A stretch of DNA of 54,709 nucleotides from Rhodococcus sp. HM1 (GCF_023218075.1 NZ_JALPTB010000045.1:1-54709), one strand, 5' to 3'. Counted from the first letter of the stretch, positions 27,223 to 36,377 are shown. Notes: generated from the sequence alone by a model not told the origin. Translations and numbers: made by a program.

Positions 27223-28369
27223 GGGGCGCCTCCCGCGGTACTCGGATCTCCCATTCGGTGCCCTCGCCGGGAGCGCTGTCGAGGACCGCGACACCGCCCA
27301 GCCATTCGGCGCGCCCGACGATCGACTTGGACACGCCCATCCGGCCCTGCGCCTCCGCCTCGGCGAGCCGCCCGTCGGGGATGCCGCTGCCGTCGTCTCG
27401 GATGCTGAGGATCACCTCGTCGCCGAGGTCCTCGAGCAGGACGTAGGCCTTGGCACCGGGACCGGCGTGCAGCGCGGTGTTGTCCAGGGCCGTGGCCGCG
27501 GCGGCGGCGAGTTCGGTGGCGCGACCCCGCTCGAGCAGGACGGGATCGGCCGGGGCGGCGACCGTCACGTTCGTTCCGGCCCGGGCGCGCAGCAGCGCGC
27601 GCAGATCCACCTGTTCCTCGCCGCGGTCGACCCGGGTGCCCTGTTCGGAGATGAGCATCCGCAACGCGGCTTCCTGCTCGCCGGCCAGACGGGCCAGCTC
27701 GGCTGCCGGTCCCCCGAGTTCGTTCCCGCGCCGCTGGACGAGGGCCAGCACCTGCAGCACCCCGTCGTGCACCTGCCGGGCGAGCCGGTCGCGTTCCTCG
27801 GTGGCGGCGGCCATCCGCACCGCCTGTGCGAGCTGCCGGTGGGCGTGGCGCGCGGTCACGGTCGCGAAGCCCATCGCGACGCCGACGGCGACGAGCACGG
27901 GGGCGGTCGCGTCCCGCCACAGGTCGAGGTTGATCTGGTCGCGCACGACGGCGCTGACGGTGGCCATCACGAGGGCCGAGCACGTCCCGGCGACCGGGCC
28001 GCCGAGCACCGCGGCGGACAGCACCGCGTTGGCGACCCACAGTGTGGTCGGCATCGTCTGGTGGTTGCTGTACCAGTCGTGGTCGGCGACCAGCCGGGTC
28101 GCACCCATGAGGGCGATCGCGACGATCTGGTCGAGTGCGACGACCTTCCACCGTTGCGTTCCGCGCGACAGCAGGACCGCCGAGAGCACCGACCACGCCG
28201 CGAGGAGGGCGATGAAGAACCAGCCCAGGCCGGGCCGGGTGTAGTGCGGGACGGTCGAGATGTGGGAGCTGACCGCGTAGGCGAGGGTGACGAGGCGGAA
28301 CACCTGCGAAGCTCGCCACAGCGGCGCATCCGGATCGGCATCGTGCCGTCCTCGTGCGGTTCCTCCCAT
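27215..28369 (-). CDS. Membrane histidine kinase, HisKA_3 type (MacS-like)
   Basis: A 384-residue sensor kinase. Residues ~22-175 contain five to six hydrophobic spans with very short loops, so the signal is probably sensed within or at the membrane. The dimerisation helix carries H201 (ERDRLARQVHDGVLQV), the HisKA_3 type that pairs with LuxR-type regulators. The ATPase domain has the N-box ALDNTALHAG and G-boxes DDGSGIP and GEGTEW. It resembles the actinobacterial kinases annotated as MacS/DUF5931. I chose the ATG at 28369 with GGGGGA 9 bases upstream; an in-frame GTG/ATG further upstream would add an Arg-rich tail. Confidence 0.87.
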   Translation of the reverse strand: MGGTARGRHDADPDAPLWRASQVFRLVTLAYAVSSHISTVPHYTRPGLGWFFIALLAAWSVLSAVLLSRGTQRWKVVALDQIVAIALMGATRLVADHDWYSNHQTMPTTLWVANAVLSAAVLGGPVAGTCSALVMATVSAVVRDQINLDLWRDATAPVLVAVGVAMGFATVTARHAHRQLAQAVRMAAATEERDRLARQVHDGVLQVLALVQRRGNELGGPAAELARLAGEQEAALRMLISEQGTRVDRGEEQVDLRALLRARAGTNVTVAAPADPVLLERGRATELAAAAATALDNTALHAGPGAKAYVLLEDLGDEVILSIRDDGSGIPDGRLAEAEAQGRMGVSKSIVGRAEWLGGVAVLDSAPGEGTEWEIRVPREAPRA

Positions 28370-28457
28370 TGCCGACGTTCCCCCGATTCGTGTCGATCGG
28401 GGAGATCGTAGGGTTCGGTGACGCGTTTTATGGACCACGCCGTGCTGTGACGGTCGT

Positions 28458-28463
28458 TACAGT
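28458..28463 (+). promoter_or_regulatory. Candidate -10 of adenylate cyclase gene
   Basis: TACAGT (TANNNT class) about 16 bases before the GTG start, in the 110-base divergent gap with the histidine kinase gene. Confidence 0.35.
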
Positions 28464-28479
28464 GGTTTGATTTGAAGTC

Positions 28480-29994
28480 GTGTTGAGGTCATATCGGGCT
28501 GTCGCGACGACTCTACGTAGTCGCTGGCCCCTCTATATGGTCTCGATGGGTGCGTCCAACCTGTTCGGCGCCCTGCTGGTCTTCGCGTTCGTCCGCTACG
28601 GCATCCCGATCTCGGAATCGGAGAACATCATCGCGGACCGGGTCCGCAACTTCGCGGTGTTCGCCGTGTACCTCGCGTTCGCCGGTGTCGTCAGTCTCAC
28701 GGCCGCGGCGGTGATGCTGCGGTCGGTGGTCCGGTGGCAGTTGCGCGGGGGCCCGCCGACGCGATCGGAACAGATGGCGGCGCTGCACGCACCGCTGCGG
28801 CAGGCCATCGTGCATCTCGGGCTGTGGATTCTCGGCGGCGTGTTGTTCGTGTTCCTCACCGCGGAGGAGATGCCGTCGCTGGCCGCGGCGGTGGCGATCA
28901 CCGTGGCGATGGCGGCGACGAGCACCTTCGGCTTCACCTACATGCTCGGCGAGCGGATCCTGCGGCCGGTGGCGGCCCAGGCACTCAGCGAGGGCCGGTT
29001 CGACCGGACCATGGCGCCGGGGGTCGGCACCCGGCTGGCGATGACGTGGGGGCTGGGCACCCTGATGCCGGTGGCCGGCATCGTGCTGTTGTGCGTCACG
29101 CAGCTCACGTCGGACATGGAATTCTCGTCCGATTCGCTGTCGTGGGCGATCCTCGCGCTGTCGATCATGGCGATCGGGCTGGCGCTGGTCCTGTCGATGC
29201 TCACCTCGGCGCAGATCTCCGATCCGGTCAAACAGCTGCGCTGGGCGATCGAGCGGGTGCAGCGCGGCGCGACCGGTGTGCAGGTCGAGGTGTTCGACGG
29301 CAGCGAGATGGGTCGCCTGCAGGTCGGCTTCAACCGGATGATGGCCGAGTCCGACGAGCGGCGGCGGCTGCGTGAACTGTTCGGTCAGCACGTCGGCGAG
29401 GACGTCGCGCGCCGCGCGCTGCAGTACGGCACCGAACTGGGCGGCGAGACCCGGTACGTGGCGGTGCTGTTCGTCGACATGGTCGGCTCCACGGCGACCG
29501 CCGCGGAACGGCCGCCGAACGAGGTCGTGGACCTGCTCAACGAGTTCTTCCGGGTCGTGGTCGACGTCGTCGACCGGCATCACGGGTTCGTCAACAAGTT
29601 CATGGGTGATGCGGCGCTGGCGATCTTCGGGGCACCGCTGGACCGCCCGGATGCACCCACCGCGGCGCTGGCCGCGGCACGGGAACTGCGGTTCGCGCTC
29701 GACGAGATCACCGGCCTCGACATCGGTATCGGGGTGTCGGCGGGGCTCGCGGTGGCCGGCAACATCGGCGCGGCCGAGCGGTTCGAGTACACGGTGATCG
29801 GTGATCCGGTGAACGAGGCGTCGCGCCTGACCGAGCTCGCGAAGATGCGTCCGAGCCGGGTGCTGGCGTCGTCGAGCGCGTTGTACTTCGCCGACGACGA
29901 GGAGCGCGCGCAGTGGGAGCTGGGCGACGAGGTGCAGCTGCGGGGTCGCCGACGGCTGACCCACCTGGCCTCGCCGATCAAATATCCCGAGTGA
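28480..29994 (+). CDS. Membrane class III adenylate cyclase with HAMP domain
   Basis: A 504-residue adenylate cyclase of the Rv1318c-Rv1320c/Rv3645 architecture. The N-terminal half has six hydrophobic spans (residues ~20-255). A HAMP linker (residues ~245-300, QISDPVKQLRWAIERV) follows, then the catalytic domain. Metal-binding Asp D333 (VLFVDMVGSTATA) and D377 (KFMGD) and the adenine-selecting K373 are present, as are the transition-state Asn and Arg in GDPVNEASR. It should form cAMP from ATP on the inner face of the membrane in response to an unknown signal. The GTG start at 28480 has only a weak purine-rich region (GAAG) upstream. Confidence 0.92.
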   Translation: MLRSYRAVATTLRSRWPLYMVSMGASNLFGALLVFAFVRYGIPISESENIIADRVRNFAVFAVYLAFAGVVSLTAAAVMLRSVVRWQLRGGPPTRSEQMAALHAPLRQAIVHLGLWILGGVLFVFLTAEEMPSLAAAVAITVAMAATSTFGFTYMLGERILRPVAAQALSEGRFDRTMAPGVGTRLAMTWGLGTLMPVAGIVLLCVTQLTSDMEFSSDSLSWAILALSIMAIGLALVLSMLTSAQISDPVKQLRWAIERVQRGATGVQVEVFDGSEMGRLQVGFNRMMAESDERRRLRELFGQHVGEDVARRALQYGTELGGETRYVAVLFVDMVGSTATAAERPPNEVVDLLNEFFRVVVDVVDRHHGFVNKFMGDAALAIFGAPLDRPDAPTAALAAARELRFALDEITGLDIGIGVSAGLAVAGNIGAAERFEYTVIGDPVNEASRLTELAKMRPSRVLASSSALYFADDEERAQWELGDEVQLRGRRRLTHLASPIKYPE

Positions 29995-30023
29995 AGTGAG
30001 GCCGGTCGCATCGGGGCGTTGGC

Positions 30024-30029
30024 TACGCT
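30024..30029 (+). promoter_or_regulatory. -10 element of LPG-synthase-like gene, leaderless
   Basis: TACGCT lies 7 bases before the GTG at 30037 with no Shine-Dalgarno sequence. Confidence 0.5.
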
Positions 30030-30036
30030 GATCCGC

Positions 30037-31185
30037 GTGGCGCCGCCTCGCGATGAACCACCCCGTCCCGGCGCAGCGCCGCGTCGGGGCGCCTTCGCAT
30101 GGGTGAAATGGCTGCTCGGCGTCGCACTCGTGGTGCTGCTGACCGTCGAAGGTGTCTACCTGTGGCCGTCGCTGAGCGATTCCTGGCGGGCCCTGACGGA
30201 GTTGCACTGGGGCTGGTTCGCGGCGTGTATCGCGGCCCAGGCCGCGGCGCTGAGCGGCTTCGCCGGTGTCCAGCAACGCCTGCTTCGTGCCGGCGGGGTC
30301 ACCGTCGGGCACTTCCGGTCGGCGTCGGTGGTCTACGCGAGCACGGCGATGTCGGTGACCTTGCCCGCCGGGCCGGTGTTCTCCACGGCCTTCACGTACA
30401 AGGAGACGCGCCGCTGGGGTGCGACGCCGGTCGTCGCGTCCTGGCAGCTGGCGGTGTCCGGGGTGATCGCGACGGCGACCCTCGCCGCGGTGGGGGTGGC
30501 CGGGGCGCTGGCGGTCGGGTCGCGGGTCAGCCCGGTCACGCTGGTGCTGGCCGTCGCCGGGGTGTTCGCCCTCTTCTTCGGGTTGCGTCACGTCGCGAGG
30601 AATCCGTCGTCGATCGAGGCGCTGGGTCTGTGGGTGATCCACCGCGTCAACCGGCTGACGAAGAAGCCCGCCGAGACCGGTGTCGAGTCGTTCGAGCGGA
30701 TCCTGGGCCAGCTCGAGTCGGTGGACCTGGGCCGGCGGGATGCCCTGACGGCGCTGGGCTGGTCCGGCGTGCACCGGGTGTTCGACGTCGCGTGCCTGGG
30801 TCTCGCGTGCTGGACGGTCGGTGGGGATCCGTCGCTGCCGGGGTTGCTGATCGCGTTCACCGCGGCCAAGGCGGTGGCGAGTGTGCCGCTGGCGCCGGGC
30901 GGGCTCGGTTTCGTCGACGGCACGTTGATCGCGACGCTGACGGCGGCGGGGATGAGTGCGTCGCAGTCGCTGGCGGCGGTGTTCGTGTATCGCGTGGTCA
31001 GCTTCGTGATCGTCGCGGTCGTGGGCTGGATCGTGATCGCGGTGCTGTATCGGTCGCATCGCATCGACGAGGCCGAGCTGGATCTGGAACGGGAGCACCA
31101 GGCCCGGTCGCTGTTCACGCGCCGGCACGCTTCCCCTCCCCCGGCCGAGGTCGATCCCGGCCCGGATCCCGACCGCGTTCGATAG
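30037..31185 (+). CDS. LPG-synthase transmembrane-domain family protein
   Basis: A 382-residue integral membrane protein with about eight hydrophobic spans, matching the flippase-like transmembrane domain of lysylphosphatidylglycerol synthases (YbhN/AglD-like). It contains PAGPVFSTAFTYKETRRWG and the family hallmark SVPLAPGGLGFVDGTLI near the C-terminal third. The cytosolic aminoacyltransferase domain of MprF is absent, so it probably moves a lipid-linked substrate and does not synthesise lysyl-PG. The C-terminal ~45 residues are charged and then Pro-rich. The GTG start at 30037 is preferred over a TTG at 30019 because the TANNNT hexamer would place transcription start at the GTG. Confidence 0.83.
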   Translation: MAPPRDEPPRPGAAPRRGAFAWVKWLLGVALVVLLTVEGVYLWPSLSDSWRALTELHWGWFAACIAAQAAALSGFAGVQQRLLRAGGVTVGHFRSASVVYASTAMSVTLPAGPVFSTAFTYKETRRWGATPVVASWQLAVSGVIATATLAAVGVAGALAVGSRVSPVTLVLAVAGVFALFFGLRHVARNPSSIEALGLWVIHRVNRLTKKPAETGVESFERILGQLESVDLGRRDALTALGWSGVHRVFDVACLGLACWTVGGDPSLPGLLIAFTAAKAVASVPLAPGGLGFVDGTLIATLTAAGMSASQSLAAVFVYRVVSFVIVAVVGWIVIAVLYRSHRIDEAELDLEREHQARSLFTRRHASPPPAEVDPGPDPDRVR

Positions 31186-31204
31186 TGATCCGCATCACAC
31201 AATA

Positions 31205-31218
31205 GTTGCGCAATCAAC
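31205..31218. promoter_or_regulatory. Inverted repeat operator candidate upstream of yceI
   Basis: GTTGCGCAATCAAC: a GTTG/CAAC inverted repeat whose centre holds TTGCGCAA. Short TTG-N-CAA palindromes of this kind are typical of MarR-family sites. It lies 62 bases before the yceI start codon. The cognate regulator is not in the window. Confidence 0.4.
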
Positions 31219-31279
31219 CATCTGGTGCCATGGTGGAACACATCGGAAGTTGAATCTTTGATCAGTACGAGGAGTTGCC

Positions 31280-31837
31280 ATGACCACCGCCACCACCGCG
31301 ACGTTCCCGGGCCTGACCGCCGGCACCTGGGCCATCGACCCCGTCCACTCGACCGTCGGCTTCACCGTCCGCCACCTCGTGGTCAGCAAGGTTCGCGGTA
31401 ACTTCACGAACTTCTCCGGCGCCGTGGCCGTCGCCGAGGACGGCACCGCCGCCGTGTCCGCCGAGATCGCCGTCGACTCGATCGACACCCGGAACAGCGA
31501 CCGCGACGCGCACCTGAAGTCCGCCGACTTCTTCGAGGCCGAGAAGTTCCCCACCGCGACATTCACCTCCACCGGCATCCGCAGCACCGGCAAGGGCTAC
31601 GTCGTCGACGGAGAGTTCACCCTCCGCGGCGTCACCAAGCCCGTCGAGCTCGAACTCGAGTTCAACGGCGTCAACCCGGGCATGGGCAACGGCCCGGTCG
31701 CCGGCTTCGAAGCCACCACCGTCATCAACCGCAAGGACTTCGGCATCAGCATCGACATGCCGCTCGAGGGTGGCGGCGCCGTCGTCGGCGACAAGATCAC
31801 CATCAACCTCGAGATCGAGGCGGCTCTCCAGGCCTGA
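31280..31837 (+). CDS. YceI-family lipid-binding protein
   Basis: A 185-residue YceI protein, an antiparallel beta-barrel related to lipocalins that binds long isoprenoid or fatty amide chains in the family. It has the opening TWAIDPVHSTVGFTVRHL, DSIDTRNSDRDAHLKSADFF, and GEFTLRGVTKPVELELEF. There is no signal peptide, so this one is predicted cytosolic, as is common in actinobacteria. The ATG follows GAGGAG by 6 bases, a strong ribosome-binding site. A hairpin terminator follows, so it is probably monocistronic. Homologues are often stress-induced. Confidence 0.92.
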   Translation: MTTATTATFPGLTAGTWAIDPVHSTVGFTVRHLVVSKVRGNFTNFSGAVAVAEDGTAAVSAEIAVDSIDTRNSDRDAHLKSADFFEAEKFPTATFTSTGIRSTGKGYVVDGEFTLRGVTKPVELELEFNGVNPGMGNGPVAGFEATTVINRKDFGISIDMPLEGGGAVVGDKITINLEIEAALQA

Positions 31838-31849
31838 CCCACCTCTCCC

Positions 31850-31885
31850 GAACGAGCGCCCTCCGTCCCCGGAGGGCGCTCGTTC
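31850..31885 (+). terminator. yceI terminator hairpin
   Basis: Perfect 16-base arms (31850-31865 and 31870-31885) with a 4-base loop, starting 13 bases after the yceI stop codon. Confidence 0.88.
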
Positions 31886-31924
31886 CCGTCCGGGGCCGAC
31901 GGATGCGCATCCGCACCGCCGACC

Positions 31925-31930
31925 TACCCT
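31925..31930 (+). promoter_or_regulatory. -10 element of DUF3054 gene, leaderless
   Basis: TACCCT lies 7 bases before the GTG at 31938 with no Shine-Dalgarno sequence. Confidence 0.5.
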
Positions 31931-31937
31931 TGAACCC

Positions 31938-32321
31938 GTGAGAAAGTACGCGCCGGCGCTGGTGATCGATATCGTCCTCGTAGTCGTCTTCGCCGCTCTC
32001 GGGCGCTCGAGCCACGACGAAACCCTCGACATTCCGGGTATCGCGACCACCGCGTGGCCGTTCCTCGCCGGATTGACCGTCGGCTGGTTCGCGACCGCGG
32101 GGCTCTACCGCGACAAATTCGACGCCCGCGCCGCCGTCCCGACCGGGATCCTCGTGTGGCTGTGCACCCTCGTCGTCGGCATGCTGCTGCGCGCGGTGAC
32201 CGGGCAGGGCACGGCGACCGCGTTCATCGTGGTCGCGACCATCTTCCTCGGGTTGTTCCTGGTCGGCTGGCGTGTGATCGCCCGCGTGTGGGACCGTCGC
32301 CGCGACGTCGCGACCCGGTGA
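31938..32321 (+). CDS. DUF3054 small membrane protein
   Basis: A 127-residue protein with four hydrophobic spans and short polar loops, ending in an Arg-rich cytoplasmic tail. The pattern (ALVIDIVLVVVFAALGRSSH, then WPFLAGLTVGW and a terminal WRVIARVWDRR) matches DUF3054, a family found mainly in actinobacteria, with no known function. The GTG start is set by the TANNNT hexamer 7 bases upstream; in-frame sequence upstream would run back through the yceI terminator and was rejected. Confidence 0.8.
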   Translation: MRKYAPALVIDIVLVVVFAALGRSSHDETLDIPGIATTAWPFLAGLTVGWFATAGLYRDKFDARAAVPTGILVWLCTLVVGMLLRAVTGQGTATAFIVVATIFLGLFLVGWRVIARVWDRRRDVATR

Positions 32322-32383
32322 CGCCGACGCGCTGACCCTCGAAATATCCCCGCGGGTGTGTGCCCGGTGGGAAAGTGACTTTC

Positions 32384-33850
32384 ATGAGTGACACCGCGGC
32401 ACGTCCGGATTCGCAGTCGGACCACCGGTTCTTCGGCCAGCCGCTCGCGCTGGCCAACCTGTTCGGTGTCGAGATGTGGGAACGCTTCTCCTTCTACGGC
32501 ATGCAGGGAATCCTGATCTACTACCTGTACTACTCGGCCGAAGAGGGCGGGCTGGGGATCAGCAAGGCGGCCGCGACGTCGATCGTCGGCGCCTACGGCG
32601 GCACCGTCTACCTGTCGACGATCCTCGGCGCCTGGATCGCCGACCGGCTGCTCGGCTCCGAACGAACCCTGTTCTACAGCGCCGTGATGATCATGTGCGG
32701 CCACATCGCGCTGGCGCTCATCCCCGGGCTCGCCGGGGTCGGGGTGGGTCTCGTGCTCGTCGCGGTCGGCAGCGGCGGCCTCAAGGCGAACGCGACGTCG
32801 CTGGTCGGCGACCTCTACGACGAACACGACGAACGCCGCGACGCGGGCTTCTCGATCTTCTACATGGGCATCAACCTCGGTGCCCTCGTCGGTCCGCTGC
32901 TCACCGGCTGGGTGCAGACCAACATGGGCTTCCACTACGGCTTCGGGCTCGCCGCGATCGGCATGGCCATCGGCCTGATCCAGTACTCGATCGGCCGCAA
33001 GCGGCTCGCCGGCATCGGCGCGACGCCTCCGCATCCGCTCCCGGACACGCTGCGCATGCGCGTCGCGGCCATCGCGGCCCTCGCGGTGGTGATCATCGCC
33101 GTGGCCTCGCTGACCGGCCTGATCACCAGCGACAACATGTCGGACATCGTCGTGACACTGACGATCGTCGCGGCGGTCGTCTATTTCGTGATCATCCTGT
33201 CGAGCCGGGCGATCACACCGGTCGAGCGCAAACGCGTCATCTCGTTCATCCCGATGTTCCTGGCGAGCGCCGCGTTCTGGTCGCTGTTCCAGCAGCAGTT
33301 CACGATGGTCGCGGTGTACTCGGACACGCGGCTGGACCGGAACCTGTTCGGCTGGGACTTCCCACCGTCCTGGGTGCAGTCCATCAACCCGGTGTTCATC
33401 ATCATCTTCGCGGGTGTGTTCGCCGCCGCGTGGACGAAGCTCGGACCGCGGCAGCCCTCGTCGCCGATGAAGTTCTCGATCGGCACGATCATCATGGGCA
33501 TCGCGTTCCTGTGCTTCATCCCGATGTCCGGTGGCGGGCCGAACAGCGCGCCGCTGCTCGGCCTGGCGGGCATCCTGCTGCTGTTCACGTTCGCCGAACT
33601 GTTCCTGTCCCCGGTGGGCCTGTCGCTGTCGACGAAGCTGGCTCCGCAGAACTTCCACACCCAGATGGTGGCGTTGTTCTTCCTGTCGGTGGCCCTGGGC
33701 ACGGCGATGGCCGGCACCCTCGCCAAGTACTACGACGAGAACAACGAGGTGCCCTACTACCTGTGGATCGGCGGGGCGTCGATCGGTGTGGGCATCGTGC
33801 TGATGGCGATCTCGCCGTGGATCCGCAAGATGATGCAGGGCGTGCACTGA
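32384..33850 (+). CDS. POT/PTR-family proton-coupled peptide transporter
   Basis: A 488-residue MFS peptide transporter with about 12-14 hydrophobic spans. The proton-coupling motif of POT proteins is clear in span 1 (EMWERFSFYGMQG, the ExxERFxYYG motif), with FYMGINLGALVGP in span 5. The substrate is likely di- or tripeptides, taken up with protons across the inner membrane. I chose the ATG at 32384 because GGTGGGAAAGTG precedes it; an in-frame ATG at 32360 lies upstream of that site. The gene stands alone, with a convergent TauE/SafE gene downstream. Confidence 0.92.
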   Translation: MSDTAARPDSQSDHRFFGQPLALANLFGVEMWERFSFYGMQGILIYYLYYSAEEGGLGISKAAATSIVGAYGGTVYLSTILGAWIADRLLGSERTLFYSAVMIMCGHIALALIPGLAGVGVGLVLVAVGSGGLKANATSLVGDLYDEHDERRDAGFSIFYMGINLGALVGPLLTGWVQTNMGFHYGFGLAAIGMAIGLIQYSIGRKRLAGIGATPPHPLPDTLRMRVAAIAALAVVIIAVASLTGLITSDNMSDIVVTLTIVAAVVYFVIILSSRAITPVERKRVISFIPMFLASAAFWSLFQQQFTMVAVYSDTRLDRNLFGWDFPPSWVQSINPVFIIIFAGVFAAAWTKLGPRQPSSPMKFSIGTIIMGIAFLCFIPMSGGGPNSAPLLGLAGILLLFTFAELFLSPVGLSLSTKLAPQNFHTQMVALFFLSVALGTAMAGTLAKYYDENNEVPYYLWIGGASIGVGIVLMAISPWIRKMMQGVH

Positions 33851-33868
33851 ACCCAGCCCCGCCTTGCG

Positions 33869-33894
33869 GCCCTGCCCCGCGGCTACCGCAGGGC
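33869..33894. terminator. Weak hairpin between convergent POT and TauE/SafE genes
   Basis: 7-base arms 33869-33875 and 33888-33894 around a 12-base loop; the second arm overlaps the last codons of the TauE/SafE gene. It could serve as a weak terminator for the POT gene. Confidence 0.35.
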
Positions 33895-34620
33895 GAGCCA
33901 CGCGGCCAGCCCGAAACCGGCGATCGCCACACCGACCCGCAGCACGCCCGGCGGGATGCGCTTGACGACCGGCGGGCCGCACCAGCCGCCCGCGACGGTC
34001 CCGATCGCCATCGCGACGGCCGCGGGCCAGTGCACCGGACCGAACGCGGCGAAGCCGATCGCGGCGACCAGGTTCGCGACGCCGAGCAGGTAACTCTTGA
34101 GGATGCTCGCCCGCCAGATCGTCTCCGACGAACACACGAGGATGAGCGCCAGGAAGATCACGCCGGCGCCGGCACCGAAGTATCCGCCGTACACGGCGAC
34201 GAGGAACACCGCCGTCGAGAACGTGCGCGGCAGGTCGCGGCCCCCGGCGAACGCGCGGATCCGGGGCTGGAACAGCAACGCGAGCGCGGCGAGCGCCACC
34301 AGATACGGGACGATCGCCTCGAACGACCCTTCCGGCGCCGCGAGCAGCACGATCGCACCGACCACGCCGCCGACCGCCGCGTAGGCGGTCCATCGCCACA
34401 CCCGCGGTCCGGTGTCGACGACCTCGCGCGCCGAGTTCGACAACGCGCCGACTCCGACACCGACCATCGCGACCGTGTTGGTGACGTTCGCCGCGACCGG
34501 CGACAGGCCGACCGCGAGGAGCGCGGGATAGGACACGATCGAGGCGAGTCCGGTGACGAAGCCGATGAGCCCGGCGAAGAAGCCCGCAACGACGAGCAGC
34601 AGCAGGTCGAAGAGGGTCAC
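33883..34620 (-). CDS. TauE/SafE-family permease
   Basis: A 245-residue membrane protein with about eight hydrophobic spans. Each half carries the family's repeated motif (GFVTGLASIVSYPALLAVGLSP in the first half, GGYFGAGAGVIFLALI in the second). TauE/SafE proteins export or import sulfonates, sulfoacetate or other organic anions; the substrate here is unknown. I chose the GTG at 34620, because a TACGTT hexamer (34629-34634, minus) lies 8 bases upstream and fits a leaderless mRNA. A TTG at 34629 would add three residues but overlaps that hexamer. Confidence 0.85.
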   Translation of the reverse strand: MTLFDLLLLVVAGFFAGLIGFVTGLASIVSYPALLAVGLSPVAANVTNTVAMVGVGVGALSNSAREVVDTGPRVWRWTAYAAVGGVVGAIVLLAAPEGSFEAIVPYLVALAALALLFQPRIRAFAGGRDLPRTFSTAVFLVAVYGGYFGAGAGVIFLALILVCSSETIWRASILKSYLLGVANLVAAIGFAAFGPVHWPAAVAMAIGTVAGGWCGPPVVKRIPPGVLRVGVAIAGFGLAAWLALR

Positions 34621-34628
34621 GACGGACA

Positions 34629-34634
34629 AACGTA
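34629..34634 (-). promoter_or_regulatory. -10 element of TauE/SafE gene, leaderless
   Basis: TACGTT on the minus strand, 8 bases before the GTG start. Confidence 0.45.
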
Positions 34635-34676
34635 CCGGGGTCCGCTTTCACCCGCGAACGCTGGGGCCGTTTCCGG

Positions 34677-36353
34677 TCAGAACGCCTCGGTGGGCTTCCC
34701 GAGTTCGCGCAGGAACATGTCGGCCATCTTGATCGCGCGGTCGCCGCCGTCGGCGTTCGCGACGAACACCGCGAACGCCATGTCGCCGCTCACCCCGTAG
34801 AACCAGCGGTCGTCGCCGTTGTCCCCCGCGATGCCCGTCAGGCCCGCATGTCCCTTGAGGAACGACGCCGGTCCGTTCTGGACGTTGTCGACCATCATCG
34901 CGCGCAAGGCGTCGATCGTCTCGGCCGGCAGCGGCTCGGCCGGGTCCGCGACGGTCGCCGGCTGCCCCTGCACGATCATCGGCATCGCCGCATCGCCGCG
35001 CGCGACCGACGCCGCGAGCATCGCGGCCCCCAGCGGGCTGAGCAGTGCTTCGCTGTCGGACGGGGAACCCGTGAACTGCACGACGCCGCTGCGGTTCTGC
35101 CCGAACTGCGCGGTCTCGAATTCGAAACCGGGCACGGAGTAGTCGAGACCGAGACCGAGGCTGCGTGCGACGTCGCCGAGTTCGGCGGTGCTGACCTGCG
35201 ACGGGTCCTTCCCCAGCGCCATACCCGCCGCGACACGGACCGGGTCCATCGCCGACCCCGCCGGGTACAGCCCGCGGGTCGCGACGGCCCCGAGTTCCAT
35301 CGCCTGGTTGTTCACGTCGACTGCGAGGATGCCGCCGGTGGACGGCTGGATCGCGACGATCGCGGCGGGTGTTCCGACGCTGACGACGGCCTCCTTCGCG
35401 GCGAGCTGCACGTGCGAGTCGAGGGTCGAGACGAGATCCGGCGGTGGCGGACCCTGGAATCCGGCGACCTGGATGGGGCCGGCCTGCGGATCCTCGAGGG
35501 TCACGGCCCAGCCGGCGGTGCGGTCGCGCTCGAGCTGCCACGCGCTGCGCAACGAGTCGAGCAGCGGGCTCGAGATCCGGCGATCGGCGCTGATGAGCGT
35601 CGGGGTCTTCACCACTTCGACGCCGGGAATGGAAACGATGTCGTCCTCGAGGAACTGGTAGTCCTGGTCGCGCAGCTTGACGGCGGCGATCCGCTCACCG
35701 GGCTGTTCCGCGAGGCGCTGTTGCATCGACTCGGCCGTGATGACCGGTGCGACCGGCTCGAGGACGTCACCGAGCATCGTGGTCGTCAGCACCGGATCGG
35801 GCATCTTCGCGGGATCGAGCACGACCGTGTTGATCGTCTGCTCGGCCATCAGCAACTGCCCGTTGCGATCGAAGATCTTCGGGGGTGCCGCGTCGGTGCG
35901 TACGTGGTGCACGGTGCGTCCGCCGCCGAGATCGGGTACGACGACGTCGGGGCTCCACGACACACGCCAGCCGACGGCGAGCTTCTTGACGGAACCGTCG
36001 ACCTGATAGGACCAGTCCTTGTCCGGTCCGAAGTTCCAGTTCCCCTCGAGCGTGAAGTAACCGGACTCGCCGGAAAGCTCGACCAGCTGGGTGATCTCGT
36101 ACTCGACCGTGCCGTCGGACAGTCCGTCGAACATCTGGGTCAGCGTCGCGGACGCCGCGTTCGGGTAGGACGTCAGAGCTGCGGCGCCCTCGGCGTCACG
36201 TTCGTTCAATTCGGCTACGAAATCGTCGACGAGGCGCTCCACATCGCTGCGTGAGTCGGCGATCGTGAACGCCACGATGCCGGCCGTCACACAGATCACG
36301 ATCGCGGAGATGAGGGCGACCACTCGCACTCGTCGCCGTTCCCGAGAACCCAT
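34677..36353 (-). CDS. Penicillin-binding-protein paralogue without catalytic motifs (pseudoenzyme)
   Basis: A 558-residue protein with an N-terminal membrane anchor (residues ~10-33), an NTF2-like MecA_N domain (~38-150), a dimerisation-type domain and a transpeptidase-like domain. It aligns along its length with the neighbouring active PBP but has lost the active site. The SxxK motif is S367-A-M-D370, so the Lys is gone. The ~45-residue segment that should carry SxN is deleted (GLYPAGSAMD runs almost directly into DVARSLGLGLDY). The KTG motif is replaced (GHAGLTGIAGDN). The remainder of the fold looks maintained and the frame is open, so it is probably a functional non-catalytic protein, perhaps a scaffold or regulator of peptidoglycan synthesis. 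The ATG at 36353 has AAGG 9 bases upstream; a TTG at 36362 is possible. Confidence 0.82.
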   Translation of the reverse strand: MGSRERRRVRVVALISAIVICVTAGIVAFTIADSRSDVERLVDDFVAELNERDAEGAAALTSYPNAASATLTQMFDGLSDGTVEYEITQLVELSGESGYFTLEGNWNFGPDKDWSYQVDGSVKKLAVGWRVSWSPDVVVPDLGGGRTVHHVRTDAAPPKIFDRNGQLLMAEQTINTVVLDPAKMPDPVLTTTMLGDVLEPVAPVITAESMQQRLAEQPGERIAAVKLRDQDYQFLEDDIVSIPGVEVVKTPTLISADRRISSPLLDSLRSAWQLERDRTAGWAVTLEDPQAGPIQVAGFQGPPPPDLVSTLDSHVQLAAKEAVVSVGTPAAIVAIQPSTGGILAVDVNNQAMELGAVATRGLYPAGSAMDPVRVAAGMALGKDPSQVSTAELGDVARSLGLGLDYSVPGFEFETAQFGQNRSGVVQFTGSPSDSEALLSPLGAAMLAASVARGDAAMPMIVQGQPATVADPAEPLPAETIDALRAMMVDNVQNGPASFLKGHAGLTGIAGDNGDDRWFYGVSGDMAFAVFVANADGGDRAIKMADMFLRELGKPTEAF

Positions 36354-36377
36354 AAAGATCAACCTTCACTTCAGTCA

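Noticed and set aside
28513..31128. An 871-codon minus-strand open frame
   Set aside because: Antisense shadow of the adenylate cyclase and LPG-like genes; the translation is low-complexity Arg/His/Asp with no recognisable motif.
32105..34651. An 848-codon minus-strand open frame
   Set aside because: Antisense to the POT transporter gene and out of frame with the TauE/SafE gene; no domain pattern.
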